Positions 5,942-13,637 of a DNA stretch of 14,627 nt are shown piece by piece. Position numbers and translations under genes: made by a program. Numbering within the stretch: the first letter of the stretch is position 1; each line of letters starts with the position of its first letter. The stretch is from Bacillota bacterium (lineage in GTDB: Bacteria > Bacillota > Bacilli > Alicyclobacillales > Alicyclobacillaceae). The notes under the pieces are model-generated. The model saw only the letters and a list, made by a program, of their open reading frames with translations. It was not told the origin of the DNA and made no database searches. The DNA lies in contig JAKAXI010000012.1 of the NCBI GenBank assembly GCA_021816665.1, positions 1-14,627 on the forward strand. Direction: 5' to 3'.

Positions 5942-7240
5942 TTGCTTTGGAATCCAACCGTTGAAACAATGCCCAGAGAGGCCATTTTGGCTTTACAGTT
6001 GGAACGGCTGCAGCAAACACTGCAGCATGTGTACAAAAACGTACCCCTGTACCAAGAACGATTTGCCTCGCACGGTGTATTACCGGAGCACCTGACCACG
6101 CTCGATGACCTGAAAAAGTTCCCGTTCACCACCAAATCAGACCTCAGAGACACGTATCCGTTTGGAATGTTCGCCGTACCGCTTCACCAGGTGGCGCGCA
6201 TTCACGCGTCGTCAGGCACAAAGGGGAAGGCGACAGTCGTAGGATACACTGCTGCAGACCTCGACAACTGGGCGGAATGTGTTGCCCGTGCGATCGCTAG
6301 CGCAGGTGGCAAGCCGGGGGATATTCTGCATAACGCTTACGGTTACGGACTGTTCACGGGCGGACTTGGGTTGCACGCTGGCGCTGAGCGACTTGGCTGT
6401 ACGGTCGTTCCGGCTTCTGGCGGTTTCACCAAGCGGCAGACGACCCTGTTGCAGGACTTTGGCGCTGCGGGATTGTCGTGTACGCCGTCGTACGCTGTGA
6501 ATCTCGCCGAGGCTCTCTTGGCAGAAGGCATTGAGCCTGGGCAACTGGCGCTTCGGTTCGGCATTTTTGGCGCGGAGCCGTGGTCCGAGGAGATGCGCAA
6601 ACGGATTGAGACATTGTTAGGCATTGACGCTGTCGATATCTATGGGCTGAGTGAAGTCATGGGGCCAGGTGTCGCGGTCGAGTGCGCACAGGAGAAGAAC
6701 GGACTGCACGTTTGGGAAGACCACTTCTTGTTTGAAGTCGTCGACCCCCAGACAGGCGAACCTGTGCCAAACGGCACCGTTGGCGAACTTGTTTTCACGT
6801 CGCTCACGAAACAAGCCTTCCCAGTGGTCCGCTATCGGACAGGCGATCTTGCTTCCCGCAGTGACGAACCGTGTGCTTGTGGCCGCACACACGCAAAGAT
6901 GTCGCGCATTAAGGGCCGCGTTGATGACATGCTGATTGTTCGCGGCGTCAACGTGTTTCCACAAGAGGTTGAAGCAGAACTGCTGACTGTGCCGGAGTTG
7001 GCGCCTCACTACCAGATTGTGCTTGCGAAGAACGGACCGCTTGACACGATGGAAGTGCACGTTGAGTGGCGCTCTGAGGAAGACAGTGCGAAGTACCCGC
7101 TCGACGCGTTCCACCATACCCTGCAACACTCGCTTCACACGCGACTGCAAATTGCGGCAAAACTCATCATCCATCCCCCGTTCACGATCGCGCGCAGTGA
7201 GGGGAAGGCAGTGCGTGTAGTAGACCAGCGCGACCTGTAA
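5942..7240 (+). CDS. paaK: Phenylacetate-CoA ligase
   Basis: Encodes 432 aa, the usual family length. It activates phenylacetate with ATP and CoA to phenylacetyl-CoA, the first step of aerobic phenylacetate breakdown, in the cytoplasm. The protein begins LWNPTVETMPRE, the typical PaaK N-terminus. The ATP-binding loop is HASSGTKGKATVVGYT (88-103); further adenylate-forming motifs are IYGLSEVMGPG (233-243), YRTGDL (298-303) and GRVDDMLIVRGVNVFP (325-340). Lys422 in EGKAVRVVD is the likely C-terminal catalytic lysine. CACG (311-314) belongs to the CxCGRTH pattern common in the family. I chose the TTG start for its ribosome binding site and for the family N-terminus; a GTG at 5831 would add 37 unrelated residues. 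It is the first gene of the paa operon, and the stop is followed within 10 nt by the ribosome binding site of the next gene. Confidence 0.93.
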   Translation: MLWNPTVETMPREAILALQLERLQQTLQHVYKNVPLYQERFASHGVLPEHLTTLDDLKKFPFTTKSDLRDTYPFGMFAVPLHQVARIHASSGTKGKATVVGYTAADLDNWAECVARAIASAGGKPGDILHNAYGYGLFTGGLGLHAGAERLGCTVVPASGGFTKRQTTLLQDFGAAGLSCTPSYAVNLAEALLAEGIEPGQLALRFGIFGAEPWSEEMRKRIETLLGIDAVDIYGLSEVMGPGVAVECAQEKNGLHVWEDHFLFEVVDPQTGEPVPNGTVGELVFTSLTKQAFPVVRYRTGDLASRSDEPCACGRTHAKMSRIKGRVDDMLIVRGVNVFPQEVEAELLTVPELAPHYQIVLAKNGPLDTMEVHVEWRSEEDSAKYPLDAFHHTLQHSLHTRLQIAAKLIIHPPFTIARSEGKAVRVVDQRDL

Positions 7241-7258
7241 GGAAGGAGGGAGAAGGCC

Positions 7259-7570
7259 ATGGTGAAAATGGTGGCGTTATACCGCCGACCGGACGACCCG
7301 GATGCCTTTATGCAGCACTATCGAGAGGTTCATTTGCCACTGGCACGACGCATGCCGGGGCTGCGAAAAGTCGAAATCAATCACTTCTTCCAAGCTGATG
7401 GCAGTGAGAGCGACCCGTTTCTGATGGCAGAGATGTATTTTGACTCACGGGCGGATATGCTCGCATCAATGCGGTCGCCCGAAGGAAAGGCAAGCGGCCA
7501 GGACCTGCAGACTTTTGCGGGATCTCTGGTGAAAGTTTACTTCGCGGACGTGGAAACGGAGGGATCTTGA
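7259..7570 (+). CDS. EthD-domain protein in the paa operon
   Basis: Encodes 103 aa. It looks like an EthD-type dimeric alpha/beta-barrel protein: an N-terminal strand VKMVALYRRPDDPDAF, the signature HYREVHLPLARRMPGL (20-35) with His25, a second strand KVEINHFF, then FLMAEMYFDS (54-63) and MRSPEG (71-76), and a last strand SLVKVYFADV. The family includes helper proteins and small isomerases acting in oxidative degradation pathways; most members have no known reaction. GGAAGGAGGG lies 8 nt before the ATG. It sits 18 bp after paaK, and its end holds the ribosome binding site of paaG, so it belongs to the operon. A role with an unstable paa intermediate is an inference; E. coli has no such gene in its paa operon. 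Confidence 0.8.
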   Translation: MVKMVALYRRPDDPDAFMQHYREVHLPLARRMPGLRKVEINHFFQADGSESDPFLMAEMYFDSRADMLASMRSPEGKASGQDLQTFAGSLVKVYFADVETEGS

Positions 7571-7572
7571 CG

Positions 7573-8355
7573 ATGTACGAGATGATCACGTACGAGGTCC
7601 GGGAAGGCGTTGCGCTCATCACGCTGAATCGGCCACAGGTCGCCAACGCGATCAACACACCGCTCGGCCAGGAGCTGTACGACGCGATGAAGCGCGTCGA
7701 GAACGAGCCGGGCACAAGAGCTGTCGTTCTCACCGGATCAGGACGGGCATTTTGCGCGGGACAAGACCTGTCGGAGCAGGATGCCATCGCCGATGGGGCG
7801 CACTTGGCAAACGCCGTTCGCGAACGCTACAACCTGCTCATCGCGAAGATGCAGGCGCTTCCTGTGCCGATCATTGCCGCTGTCAATGGCGCTGCTGCGG
7901 GAGCGGGGTTTGGTCTCGCGTTGGCATGCGACCTGCGCTTTGCTGCGACCAACGCCAAGTTTACGATGGCCTTCAGTAAGATTGGACTAGCGCCTGACTC
8001 CGGGACAAGTTACTTCCTGCCGCGTCTGATTGGTGTCGGCAAGGCGCTGGAGTGGGCGTGGACAGCCGATGTGATCGCGGCTGAGGACGCACACGCGGCC
8101 GGCGTCGTCAACCGACTGTTTGAGCCCGAAACGTTGCTCGATGAGACGCTGCGTTTCGCTGCTCAACTCTCGGCTGGACCGACCAAGGCGCTCGCTCTCA
8201 CAAAGGAGACCATCTATCAGAATTTCTCTGCAAGCCTGCCCGAAGCTCTCGAACGGGAAGCGGTGTGCCAGGAACAGGCCGGTCAGACCGCGGACTTTAT
8301 CGAAGGCGTGACGGCCTTTGTGCAGAAGCGCGCTCCGAAGTACGAGGGCCGATAA
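7573..8355 (+). CDS. paaG: 1,2-epoxyphenylacetyl-CoA isomerase (enoyl-CoA hydratase/isomerase family)
   Basis: Encodes 260 aa of crotonase fold. PaaG turns ring-1,2-epoxyphenylacetyl-CoA into the seven-membered oxepin-CoA and later shifts a double bond in the open chain. Oxyanion-hole motifs are FCAGQDL (60-66) and NGAAAGAGFGLALACD (105-120). In FSKIGLAPDSGTSYFLPRLIG, Asp142 stands where E. coli PaaG has its catalytic Asp and where a true hydratase would carry a glutamate, which argues for the isomerase over PaaF. The AGQDL and MAFSK signatures also fit PaaG. The ATG at 7573 lies 9 nt after GGAGGG (7558-7563); a TTG at 7567 overlaps the end of the EthD gene but is only 3 nt from that site. 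The epoxide-making oxygenase is not encoded nearby. Confidence 0.85.
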   Translation: MYEMITYEVREGVALITLNRPQVANAINTPLGQELYDAMKRVENEPGTRAVVLTGSGRAFCAGQDLSEQDAIADGAHLANAVRERYNLLIAKMQALPVPIIAAVNGAAAGAGFGLALACDLRFAATNAKFTMAFSKIGLAPDSGTSYFLPRLIGVGKALEWAWTADVIAAEDAHAAGVVNRLFEPETLLDETLRFAAQLSAGPTKALALTKETIYQNFSASLPEALEREAVCQEQAGQTADFIEGVTAFVQKRAPKYEGR

Positions 8356-8379
8356 GCTCATCTCAAGGAGGCTCGGGAC

Positions 8380-10116
8380 ATGGCAACTGTGCGTACAGTC
8401 GGCGTCGTCGGAGCCGGCACTATGGGGGCTGGCATTGCGCTCGTTGCACTCTCGGCGGGTACGCGCGTGCAGTTATGTGATGTTCAGTCGCAGGTTCTCG
8501 ATAAGGCCGCCGCGGACATCTGGGCGCGCCTGCAGCGCCGCGTGGAGAAAGGCGAACTGACGCCTGATTCGGCAGTGGCGCTGTACGAGCAGCTGTCGCT
8601 TGAAACAGCCCTCGACACTCTCGCAGGCGCAGACGTGGTCATTGAAGCGGCTCCCGAGCGGATGGAACTGAAGCAGTCGTTGTTTCAACAGCTTGACGCG
8701 ATCTGCCGCCCTGACGCTGTGCTCGCGACGAACACCTCATCGCTCTCAGTGACGGTGCTCGGATCAGTGACCGCGCACCCGGAGCGAGTGGTTGGACTGC
8801 ATTTCTTTAACCCGGCGCCTGTGATGAAGCTGATCGAAGTCGTCGTCGGCGAGGAGACCAGCGCACAGACGGTGCAAACGGCAGTTGACCTGGCCCACCT
8901 GTTCGGAAAGCAGGCGGCGGTCTGTCGAGATACCCCGGGGTTCATCGTGAACCGCGTCGCGCGCAATTTTTACGGCGAGTCCCTGCGCGTCGTCGGCGAG
9001 GGCACAGCTTCAGTGGAGGACGTTGACCGGCTGCTTCACGCAAATGCGGGTTTTCCACTCGGGCCGTTCAAACTGATGGACCTGATTGGCGTCGACGTCA
9101 ACCTAGACGTGACGACGTCCGTGTACGAAGCGTTCTACGGTGAACCGCGCTATCGGCCGCACCTGTTGCAGGCGCGCCGTGTTGCGACAGGCCAGCTCGG
9201 CCGCAAGACGGGCAAGGGTTTTTACACCTACGGCGACACGAAGGACAGTGGCTCGGGATCAGTATGGGAGCAAATGACTGAAGACAACCGGGATCACGTT
9301 GTCCAGCGCACTGTAGTGTTTGGCGACACGCCACTCGCAAGGGCATTGCAGACCCGTGTGAGCCAGCTTTCTGGACGCCCGCAAAGTCACGTCGGCCTCA
9401 CCTTTGACCGGCCTCTCCAGGACTGGGAGACAGACGCGGCGCACATTCGGGCTGAGACTTGTCGCCAGGTTGCTGAACAGACGTCACCAGAGTTTGTATG
9501 GCTCGATTTTGCGAGCGACGTGGCGCCTGCGCGCGCGATTGTGCAGAGCATTGAGGAAGCGCTGCCGGAGGGTGCGGTCATCATGGCGTCGCTGGCAGGT
9601 CCCTCCGCCACGGAACTGGCGAGTTGGTTGGCCTTTCCGGAACGCTTGCGCGGGTTTGCCACTGTGATGCCGCTGCCTGAGCTTGATGCTCAGGCTTCAG
9701 GTGAACACGACACACCCGTCGCCGCGTGGAGTCGGCCCTTGCAGGCCAATGACAGAGACGTGGACGAACAGTCCCAACAGGCCTTGCTAGCGCTGGGGTT
9801 CAGACCCGTGGTGGTTCGCGACGGCGCAGGCGGCGTCGTCATGCGCGTGCTGTCGATGGTGCTTAACGACGCGGTAGAGGCACTGCGCGAAGGAATCGCG
9901 GGGGCAGATGACCTCGATCGCGCGATGCGCCTTGGCACCAGTTACCCACGCGGGCCGGTGGCGTGGCTGCGGGAACTTGGGGCAGGCTCTGTGTGGCAGA
10001 CGCTGCAGGCGTGTTGGCGCGAACTCGGCGACGACCGCTACAGGCCTTCACCGCTGTTGCGGCAGTGGTGGCTCGCTGGCAGCGTCGTCCTCGAGGACAG
10101 ACACGGGAGGGACTGA
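8380..10116 (+). CDS. paaH: 3-hydroxyacyl-CoA dehydrogenase, long PaaH form with degenerate second half
   Basis: Encodes 578 aa, about 100 longer than E. coli PaaH (475). It oxidises 3-hydroxyadipyl-CoA to 3-oxoadipyl-CoA with NAD. The first half is a complete enzyme: NAD motif GAGTMG (11-16), IEAAPER (88-94), NTSS (118-121), and [15 protein letters not shown] (141-155) with the catalytic pair His141 and Glu153. TPGFIVNRV (185-193) then begins the helical domain, with [16 protein letters not shown] (224-239). Residues 310-440 look like a second Rossmann domain: [15 protein letters not shown] (374-388) and [16 protein letters not shown] (398-413) follow the first half in pattern, but the glycine loop, NTSS and the catalytic His are lost. 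A second helical domain (484-578) keeps [20 protein letters not shown] (511-530). AAGGAGG lies 8 nt before the ATG. paaJ begins one base after the stop. Confidence 0.88.
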   Translation: MATVRTVGVVGAGTMGAGIALVALSAGTRVQLCDVQSQVLDKAAADIWARLQRRVEKGELTPDSAVALYEQLSLETALDTLAGADVVIEAAPERMELKQSLFQQLDAICRPDAVLATNTSSLSVTVLGSVTAHPERVVGLHFFNPAPVMKLIEVVVGEETSAQTVQTAVDLAHLFGKQAAVCRDTPGFIVNRVARNFYGESLRVVGEGTASVEDVDRLLHANAGFPLGPFKLMDLIGVDVNLDVTTSVYEAFYGEPRYRPHLLQARRVATGQLGRKTGKGFYTYGDTKDSGSGSVWEQMTEDNRDHVVQRTVVFGDTPLARALQTRVSQLSGRPQSHVGLTFDRPLQDWETDAAHIRAETCRQVAEQTSPEFVWLDFASDVAPARAIVQSIEEALPEGAVIMASLAGPSATELASWLAFPERLRGFATVMPLPELDAQASGEHDTPVAAWSRPLQANDRDVDEQSQQALLALGFRPVVVRDGAGGVVMRVLSMVLNDAVEALREGIAGADDLDRAMRLGTSYPRGPVAWLRELGAGSVWQTLQACWRELGDDRYRPSPLLRQWWLAGSVVLEDRHGRD

Positions 10117-10117
10117 C

Positions 10118-11326
10118 ATGCAGGATGTGGTGATTGTCGATGCGGTGCGGACTCCGTTTGGGAAACACCGTGGTGCGCTGTCTGCGGTGCGTCCGGACGA
10201 TTTAGCGGCGCTCGTGCTGAAGACTTTGGTCGAACGGAACCGGGTTGATCCCGCTGAGATTGAAGATGTTATCCTCGGCTGTGCCAATCAAGCTGGGGAA
10301 GACAACCGCAACGTGGCGCGGATGTCAGCGCTTCTTGCCGGACTGCCGGTGACAGTCGGCGGAGTGACCGTTAACCGCTTGTGCGCATCTGGTCTGGAAG
10401 CCATTAATCAGGCTGCCAGGGCCATCCGCTGTGGAGAAGGGGAGGTCTTCCTCGCCGGCGGAGTGGAGAGTATGACTCGCGCCCCGCTTGTGTTACCGAA
10501 ACCCGAGGAGTCTTACGTGCGCGGCAACCAGACCCTGTACGACACCACGCTTGGATGGCGGATGGTAAATCCCAAACTGGCCGCACTCCATCATCCGTAC
10601 AGCATGGGGGAGACTGCCGAAAACGTCGCTCTGCGCTACGGTATCTCACGTGAAGCGCAAGACGCATTTGCCCTCGAGAGTCAACAGCGTGCGGGGCGCG
10701 CGCAGGACAACGGCTGGCTCGCAGCTGAGATCGTGCCGGTCGACGTGTCGGGTGGTCGCCGCGGCGAGACCGTCAGAGTGGACACGGACGAACACCCACG
10801 GCCTAGCGTGACGCCTGAACAATTGGCTAAGCTGAAGCCGGCGTTTCGCGATGGCGGAACGGTGACGGCGGGAAACAGTTCCGGGATCAACGATGGCGCA
10901 GCTGCCGTGCTCATCATGTCCGAAGCGAAAGCAAAAGCGCTCGGTCTCACACCTCGATTGCGCTACGTGGCGTCGGCGTCGGCGGGTGTAGACCCTGCCT
11001 ACATGGGGATTGGACCCGTTCCCTCGACTCGGAAGGCACTTGCCCGTGCCGGACTTACGGTTGACGACCTCGACGCCGTCGAACTCAACGAAGCGTTTGC
11101 GGCTCAGTCCCTGGCGTGTATGGCCGAACTGGGACTTGACGCAGCGAAGGTCAACCCGAACGGTGGCGCGATCGCGCTCGGACATCCGCTCGGGGCAAGC
11201 GGAGCCCGCCTGGTGACGACGTTGATGTCTCATTTGGGGCGGAGCGGTGGCCGATTTGGACTCACGACACTTTGCGTCGGAGTGGGCCAGGGTGTGGCGA
11301 CTGTGTGGGAGAATATTCAGAGCTGA
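10118..11326 (+). CDS. paaJ: 3-oxoadipyl-CoA/3-oxo-5,6-dehydrosuberyl-CoA thiolase
   Basis: Encodes 402 aa, the normal thiolase length. It cleaves 3-oxoadipyl-CoA with CoA to acetyl-CoA and succinyl-CoA, and in the phenylacetate pathway also the earlier C8 intermediate. The active-site residues are Cys89 ([11 protein letters not shown]), His356 ([16 protein letters not shown]) and Cys386 (CVGVGQG). [16 protein letters not shown] (54-69) and [11 protein letters not shown] are signatures I associate with the PaaJ/PcaF group rather than general thiolases. GGGAGG (10105-10110) lies 7 nt before the ATG, inside the end of paaH, which stops one base earlier, so translation is probably coupled. The frame is open upstream to 9908 inside paaH, but that part is a shadow of paaH. 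It is the last gene of the paa operon; no clear terminator follows. Confidence 0.92.
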   Translation: MQDVVIVDAVRTPFGKHRGALSAVRPDDLAALVLKTLVERNRVDPAEIEDVILGCANQAGEDNRNVARMSALLAGLPVTVGGVTVNRLCASGLEAINQAARAIRCGEGEVFLAGGVESMTRAPLVLPKPEESYVRGNQTLYDTTLGWRMVNPKLAALHHPYSMGETAENVALRYGISREAQDAFALESQQRAGRAQDNGWLAAEIVPVDVSGGRRGETVRVDTDEHPRPSVTPEQLAKLKPAFRDGGTVTAGNSSGINDGAAAVLIMSEAKAKALGLTPRLRYVASASAGVDPAYMGIGPVPSTRKALARAGLTVDDLDAVELNEAFAAQSLACMAELGLDAAKVNPNGGAIALGHPLGASGARLVTTLMSHLGRSGGRFGLTTLCVGVGQGVATVWENIQS

Positions 11327-11338
11327 AGCTAGTATGAA

Positions 11339-11365
11339 GCTCCCGGTGCAAATCGCACTAGGAGC
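11339..11365 (+). other. Imperfect stem-loop after paaJ
   Basis: GCTCC-cg-GTGC (11339-11349), a 5-nt loop, and GCAC-ta-GGAGC (11355-11365) can pair with a 2x2 internal mismatch. It starts 12 bp after the paaJ stop. No run of T follows, so it is not an ordinary intrinsic terminator; it may protect or process the transcript end. Confidence 0.3.
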
Positions 11366-11367
11366 CG

Positions 11368-11396
11368 TTGCGAGATTTGTTGAAACCCCTTACATT
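11368..11396 (+). promoter_or_regulatory. Weak promoter candidate for the 2-oxoacid dehydrogenase genes
   Basis: TTGCGA (11368-11373) and TACATT (11391-11396) have a 17-bp spacing and match the sigma-A consensus in four of six positions each. Transcription would start near 11403, leaving a leader of about 120 nt. The hexamer TTGCGA recurs at 11411 and 11447. Confidence 0.3.
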
Positions 11397-11523
11397 GTTG
11401 TTGTGACCCATTGCGACCTACGATGGAATCGACGTGCAAGTCGGATTTGCGACGGCAATGTGGTATCTTGTTACGGTAGAATGAAAACCAGTGCGCATTG
11501 GCGTGCGAGAGGAGGAAGAGGCG

Positions 11524-12636
11524 ATGGCGAGGCCTGTCGAGCAGGTGAAACGCGCCTCCAATCAGCTGCATGCAGCAGAAAACAAGCCAGGGGACATTTC
11601 TGATGCAGCGCTTGTGGAAATGTACCGACAAATGGTAATGGTTCGCCAGTTTGACCGGCGCTGTGTCGCGCTTCAGCGCGCAGGGCGCATGGGCACATAC
11701 CCGCCGTGCGAAGGTCAGGAAGCTTGTCAGGTTGGCGTGGCGAACGCACTGCGGCCTCAGGATTTCCTATTTCCGACGTATCGTGACTCTGGGGCTGTGA
11801 TGCTGCACGGAGTTCCCATGGAGCGGTTGATGTTGTATTGGAATGGACGGCCCGAAGGCGCCGTGATTCCAGACGACGTGAACGTGTTTCCAATGGCGGT
11901 GCCGATTGCTACCCAGTTGCCGCACGCGATGGGTGCTGCGTGGGCGGCGAAGCTGCGCGGCGTCGATCAGGTCGCACTTGGGTTGTTTGGCGACGGCGCG
12001 AGTTCCGAAGGCGATTTTCACGTCGCAATGAATTTCGCCGGCGTGTTTCATGTTCCAGCGGTATTTTTCTGCCAAAACAATCAGTACGCTATCAGCGTGC
12101 CACTCAGTCGCCAGACTGCGTCCGAGACCATCGCGCAGAAGGCACAAGCCTACGGTTTCGAAGGGGTGCGCGTGGATGGCTGTGACGTAATCGCGGTCTA
12201 CCGGGCGGTGAAGGCGGCAGTTGAAAAAGCTGCACAAGGCGGCGGCCCGACGTTGATCGAAGCGCTGACGTATCGCTACGGGGCCCATACGACATCGGAC
12301 GACCCGACGAAGTACCGGACTGCAGAAGAAACAGATACGTGGCGCAAGCGAGATCCGATTCCACGCCTGCAGGAGCAGTTGCGGGCTTGGGGGCTGTGGG
12401 ACGACGAGCAGGAGAACGCTTGTCTGACTGAGGCAGACGCGCTTGTCTCGAGCGCAATCGCCGCGATGGAGGCGGCTCCAACGCCGCCGCCAGAGAAGAT
12501 GTTTGACCACATCTACAAAGAACCGACGGCGAAGCTCCAACGCCAGCGCGATGAACTGCTCGCTATGCTCGAACGCCGCAAGCAAGCTGAGTTAGAGCAG
12601 GGTGCTGCCGCCCGCACAGAGGGGGGCAAGCAGTGA
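11524..12636 (+). CDS. pdhA: 2-oxoacid dehydrogenase E1 component, alpha subunit (pyruvate dehydrogenase-like)
   Basis: Encodes 370 aa. With the beta subunit it decarboxylates a 2-oxoacid on thiamine diphosphate and passes the acyl group to the E2 lipoyl arm. The thiamine diphosphate motif runs from GDGASSEGDF (156-165) to CQNNQYAIS (183-191). QRAGRMGTYPPCEGQEA (51-67) and FPTYRDSG (83-90) are usual E1-alpha landmarks, and YRYGAHTTSDDPTKYR (250-265) is the active-site loop with His255. The C-terminus (about 336-370) is a charged, probably coiled extension. AGGAGG (11510-11515) lies 8 nt before the ATG; the in-frame ATG at 11491 is less likely. Substrate (pyruvate, branched-chain or aryl 2-oxoacid) cannot be decided from sequence alone, so the symbol is provisional. 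Its stop overlaps the start of the beta subunit gene (GTGA). Confidence 0.85.
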   Translation: MARPVEQVKRASNQLHAAENKPGDISDAALVEMYRQMVMVRQFDRRCVALQRAGRMGTYPPCEGQEACQVGVANALRPQDFLFPTYRDSGAVMLHGVPMERLMLYWNGRPEGAVIPDDVNVFPMAVPIATQLPHAMGAAWAAKLRGVDQVALGLFGDGASSEGDFHVAMNFAGVFHVPAVFFCQNNQYAISVPLSRQTASETIAQKAQAYGFEGVRVDGCDVIAVYRAVKAAVEKAAQGGGPTLIEALTYRYGAHTTSDDPTKYRTAEETDTWRKRDPIPRLQEQLRAWGLWDDEQENACLTEADALVSSAIAAMEAAPTPPPEKMFDHIYKEPTAKLQRQRDELLAMLERRKQAELEQGAAARTEGGKQ

Positions 12637-13613
12637 GTCGACTGACACTGGTCCAAGCTGTACAAGATGCCCTCCGTGAAGCGATGCGAAAAGATGAACG
12701 GATCATCTTGCTCGGAGAAGACATCGGCAAAAATGGTGGTGTATTTCGCGCGACCGATGGGTTGTTTGAGGAGTTTGGTGAACACCGCGTCATCGATACG
12801 CCACTTGCGGAGTCAGGAATTATCGGAGCGTCAGTGGGTCTCGCGGTGAACGGCCTTCGGCCGATCCCGGAGATTCAGTTCATGGGGTTTATCTACCCCG
12901 CGTTTGAGCAGATGATCTCGCACGTCGCTCGCATTCGGATGCGCTCGCAAGGTCGTTACAGTGTGCCGATGGTAGTGCGCGTGCCGTTTGGCGGGCGGAT
13001 TCGGGCCCCGGAGTTGCACTCGGAGAGCACAGAGACATTCTTCGCCCATACGCCGGGTCTGACTGTCGTTGCACCGTCCTCTCCATACGACGCCAAAGGC
13101 CTGTTGCTCGCCGCTACAGAGTCCGAGGATCCTGTGGTGTTTCTCGAACCGATGCGCATCTACCGGGCGTTCCGCGAAGAAGTTCCCGAAGGTTGGTATA
13201 CGGTGCCGCTTGGCAAGGCGGCCGTGGTGAAGGAAGGCGCAGATGTCACCGTCATTGCGTGGGGAACCATGCTGCGCGAGACGCTTGACGTGGTCTCGCG
13301 CGTGGAAGCGGCGCAAGGCGTCAGCATCGAAGTCATTGACCTGCGCACTTTGTCGCCGTGGGATGAGGACACGGTGTTCGAGTCGGTAGTGAAGACTGGG
13401 CGGGCCGTGGTGGTGCACGAAGCGGTCGGACAGCTTGGACTCGGCGCTGAAATTGCAGCCCGGATCAGTGAAGAGTGTATTTTGCAGCTTGAGGCGCCTG
13501 TGGCGCGCGTGAGCAGCTTCGACGTGCCAACGCCACTGTTCGCCGTGGAAGACCTGCATGCGCCTACGCCAGAGCGGATTACGGCTGGAATTGAGAAGGT
13601 CCTGACATTTTGA
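12633..13613 (+). CDS. pdhB: 2-oxoacid dehydrogenase E1 component, beta subunit
   Basis: Encodes 326 aa, the usual length (about 325). The transketolase-type pyrimidine domain opens with LLGEDIGKNGGVFRATDGL (26-44), and DTPLAESGIIG (55-65) carries Glu60, which contacts the thiamine ring. EIQFMGFIYPAFEQMISH and VPFGGRIRAPELHSES (117-132) follow, with the conserved His129. The C-terminal transketolase domain includes VTVIAWGTM, EVIDLRTLSPWD and GRAVVVHEAVGQLGLGAEIA, typical of PdhB/BkdAB. The GTG start overlaps the stop of the alpha gene by four bases, with AGAGGGGGG about 6 nt upstream, so the two subunits should be made in equal amounts. NGGVFRAT and DPVVFLEPM fit the pyruvate type slightly better in my memory, but branched-chain enzymes are close. 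Confidence 0.88.
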   Translation: MSRLTLVQAVQDALREAMRKDERIILLGEDIGKNGGVFRATDGLFEEFGEHRVIDTPLAESGIIGASVGLAVNGLRPIPEIQFMGFIYPAFEQMISHVARIRMRSQGRYSVPMVVRVPFGGRIRAPELHSESTETFFAHTPGLTVVAPSSPYDAKGLLLAATESEDPVVFLEPMRIYRAFREEVPEGWYTVPLGKAAVVKEGADVTVIAWGTMLRETLDVVSRVEAAQGVSIEVIDLRTLSPWDEDTVFESVVKTGRAVVVHEAVGQLGLGAEIAARISEECILQLEAPVARVSSFDVPTPLFAVEDLHAPTPERITAGIEKVLTF

Positions 13614-13637
13614 GCGATCTGAGAGGGGGAGACAGAA

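Noticed and set aside
9908..10117. 5' extension of paaJ by 70 codons
   Set aside because: It lies fully inside paaH in another frame, and the thiolase N-terminus starts exactly at ATG 10118 with a good ribosome binding site.
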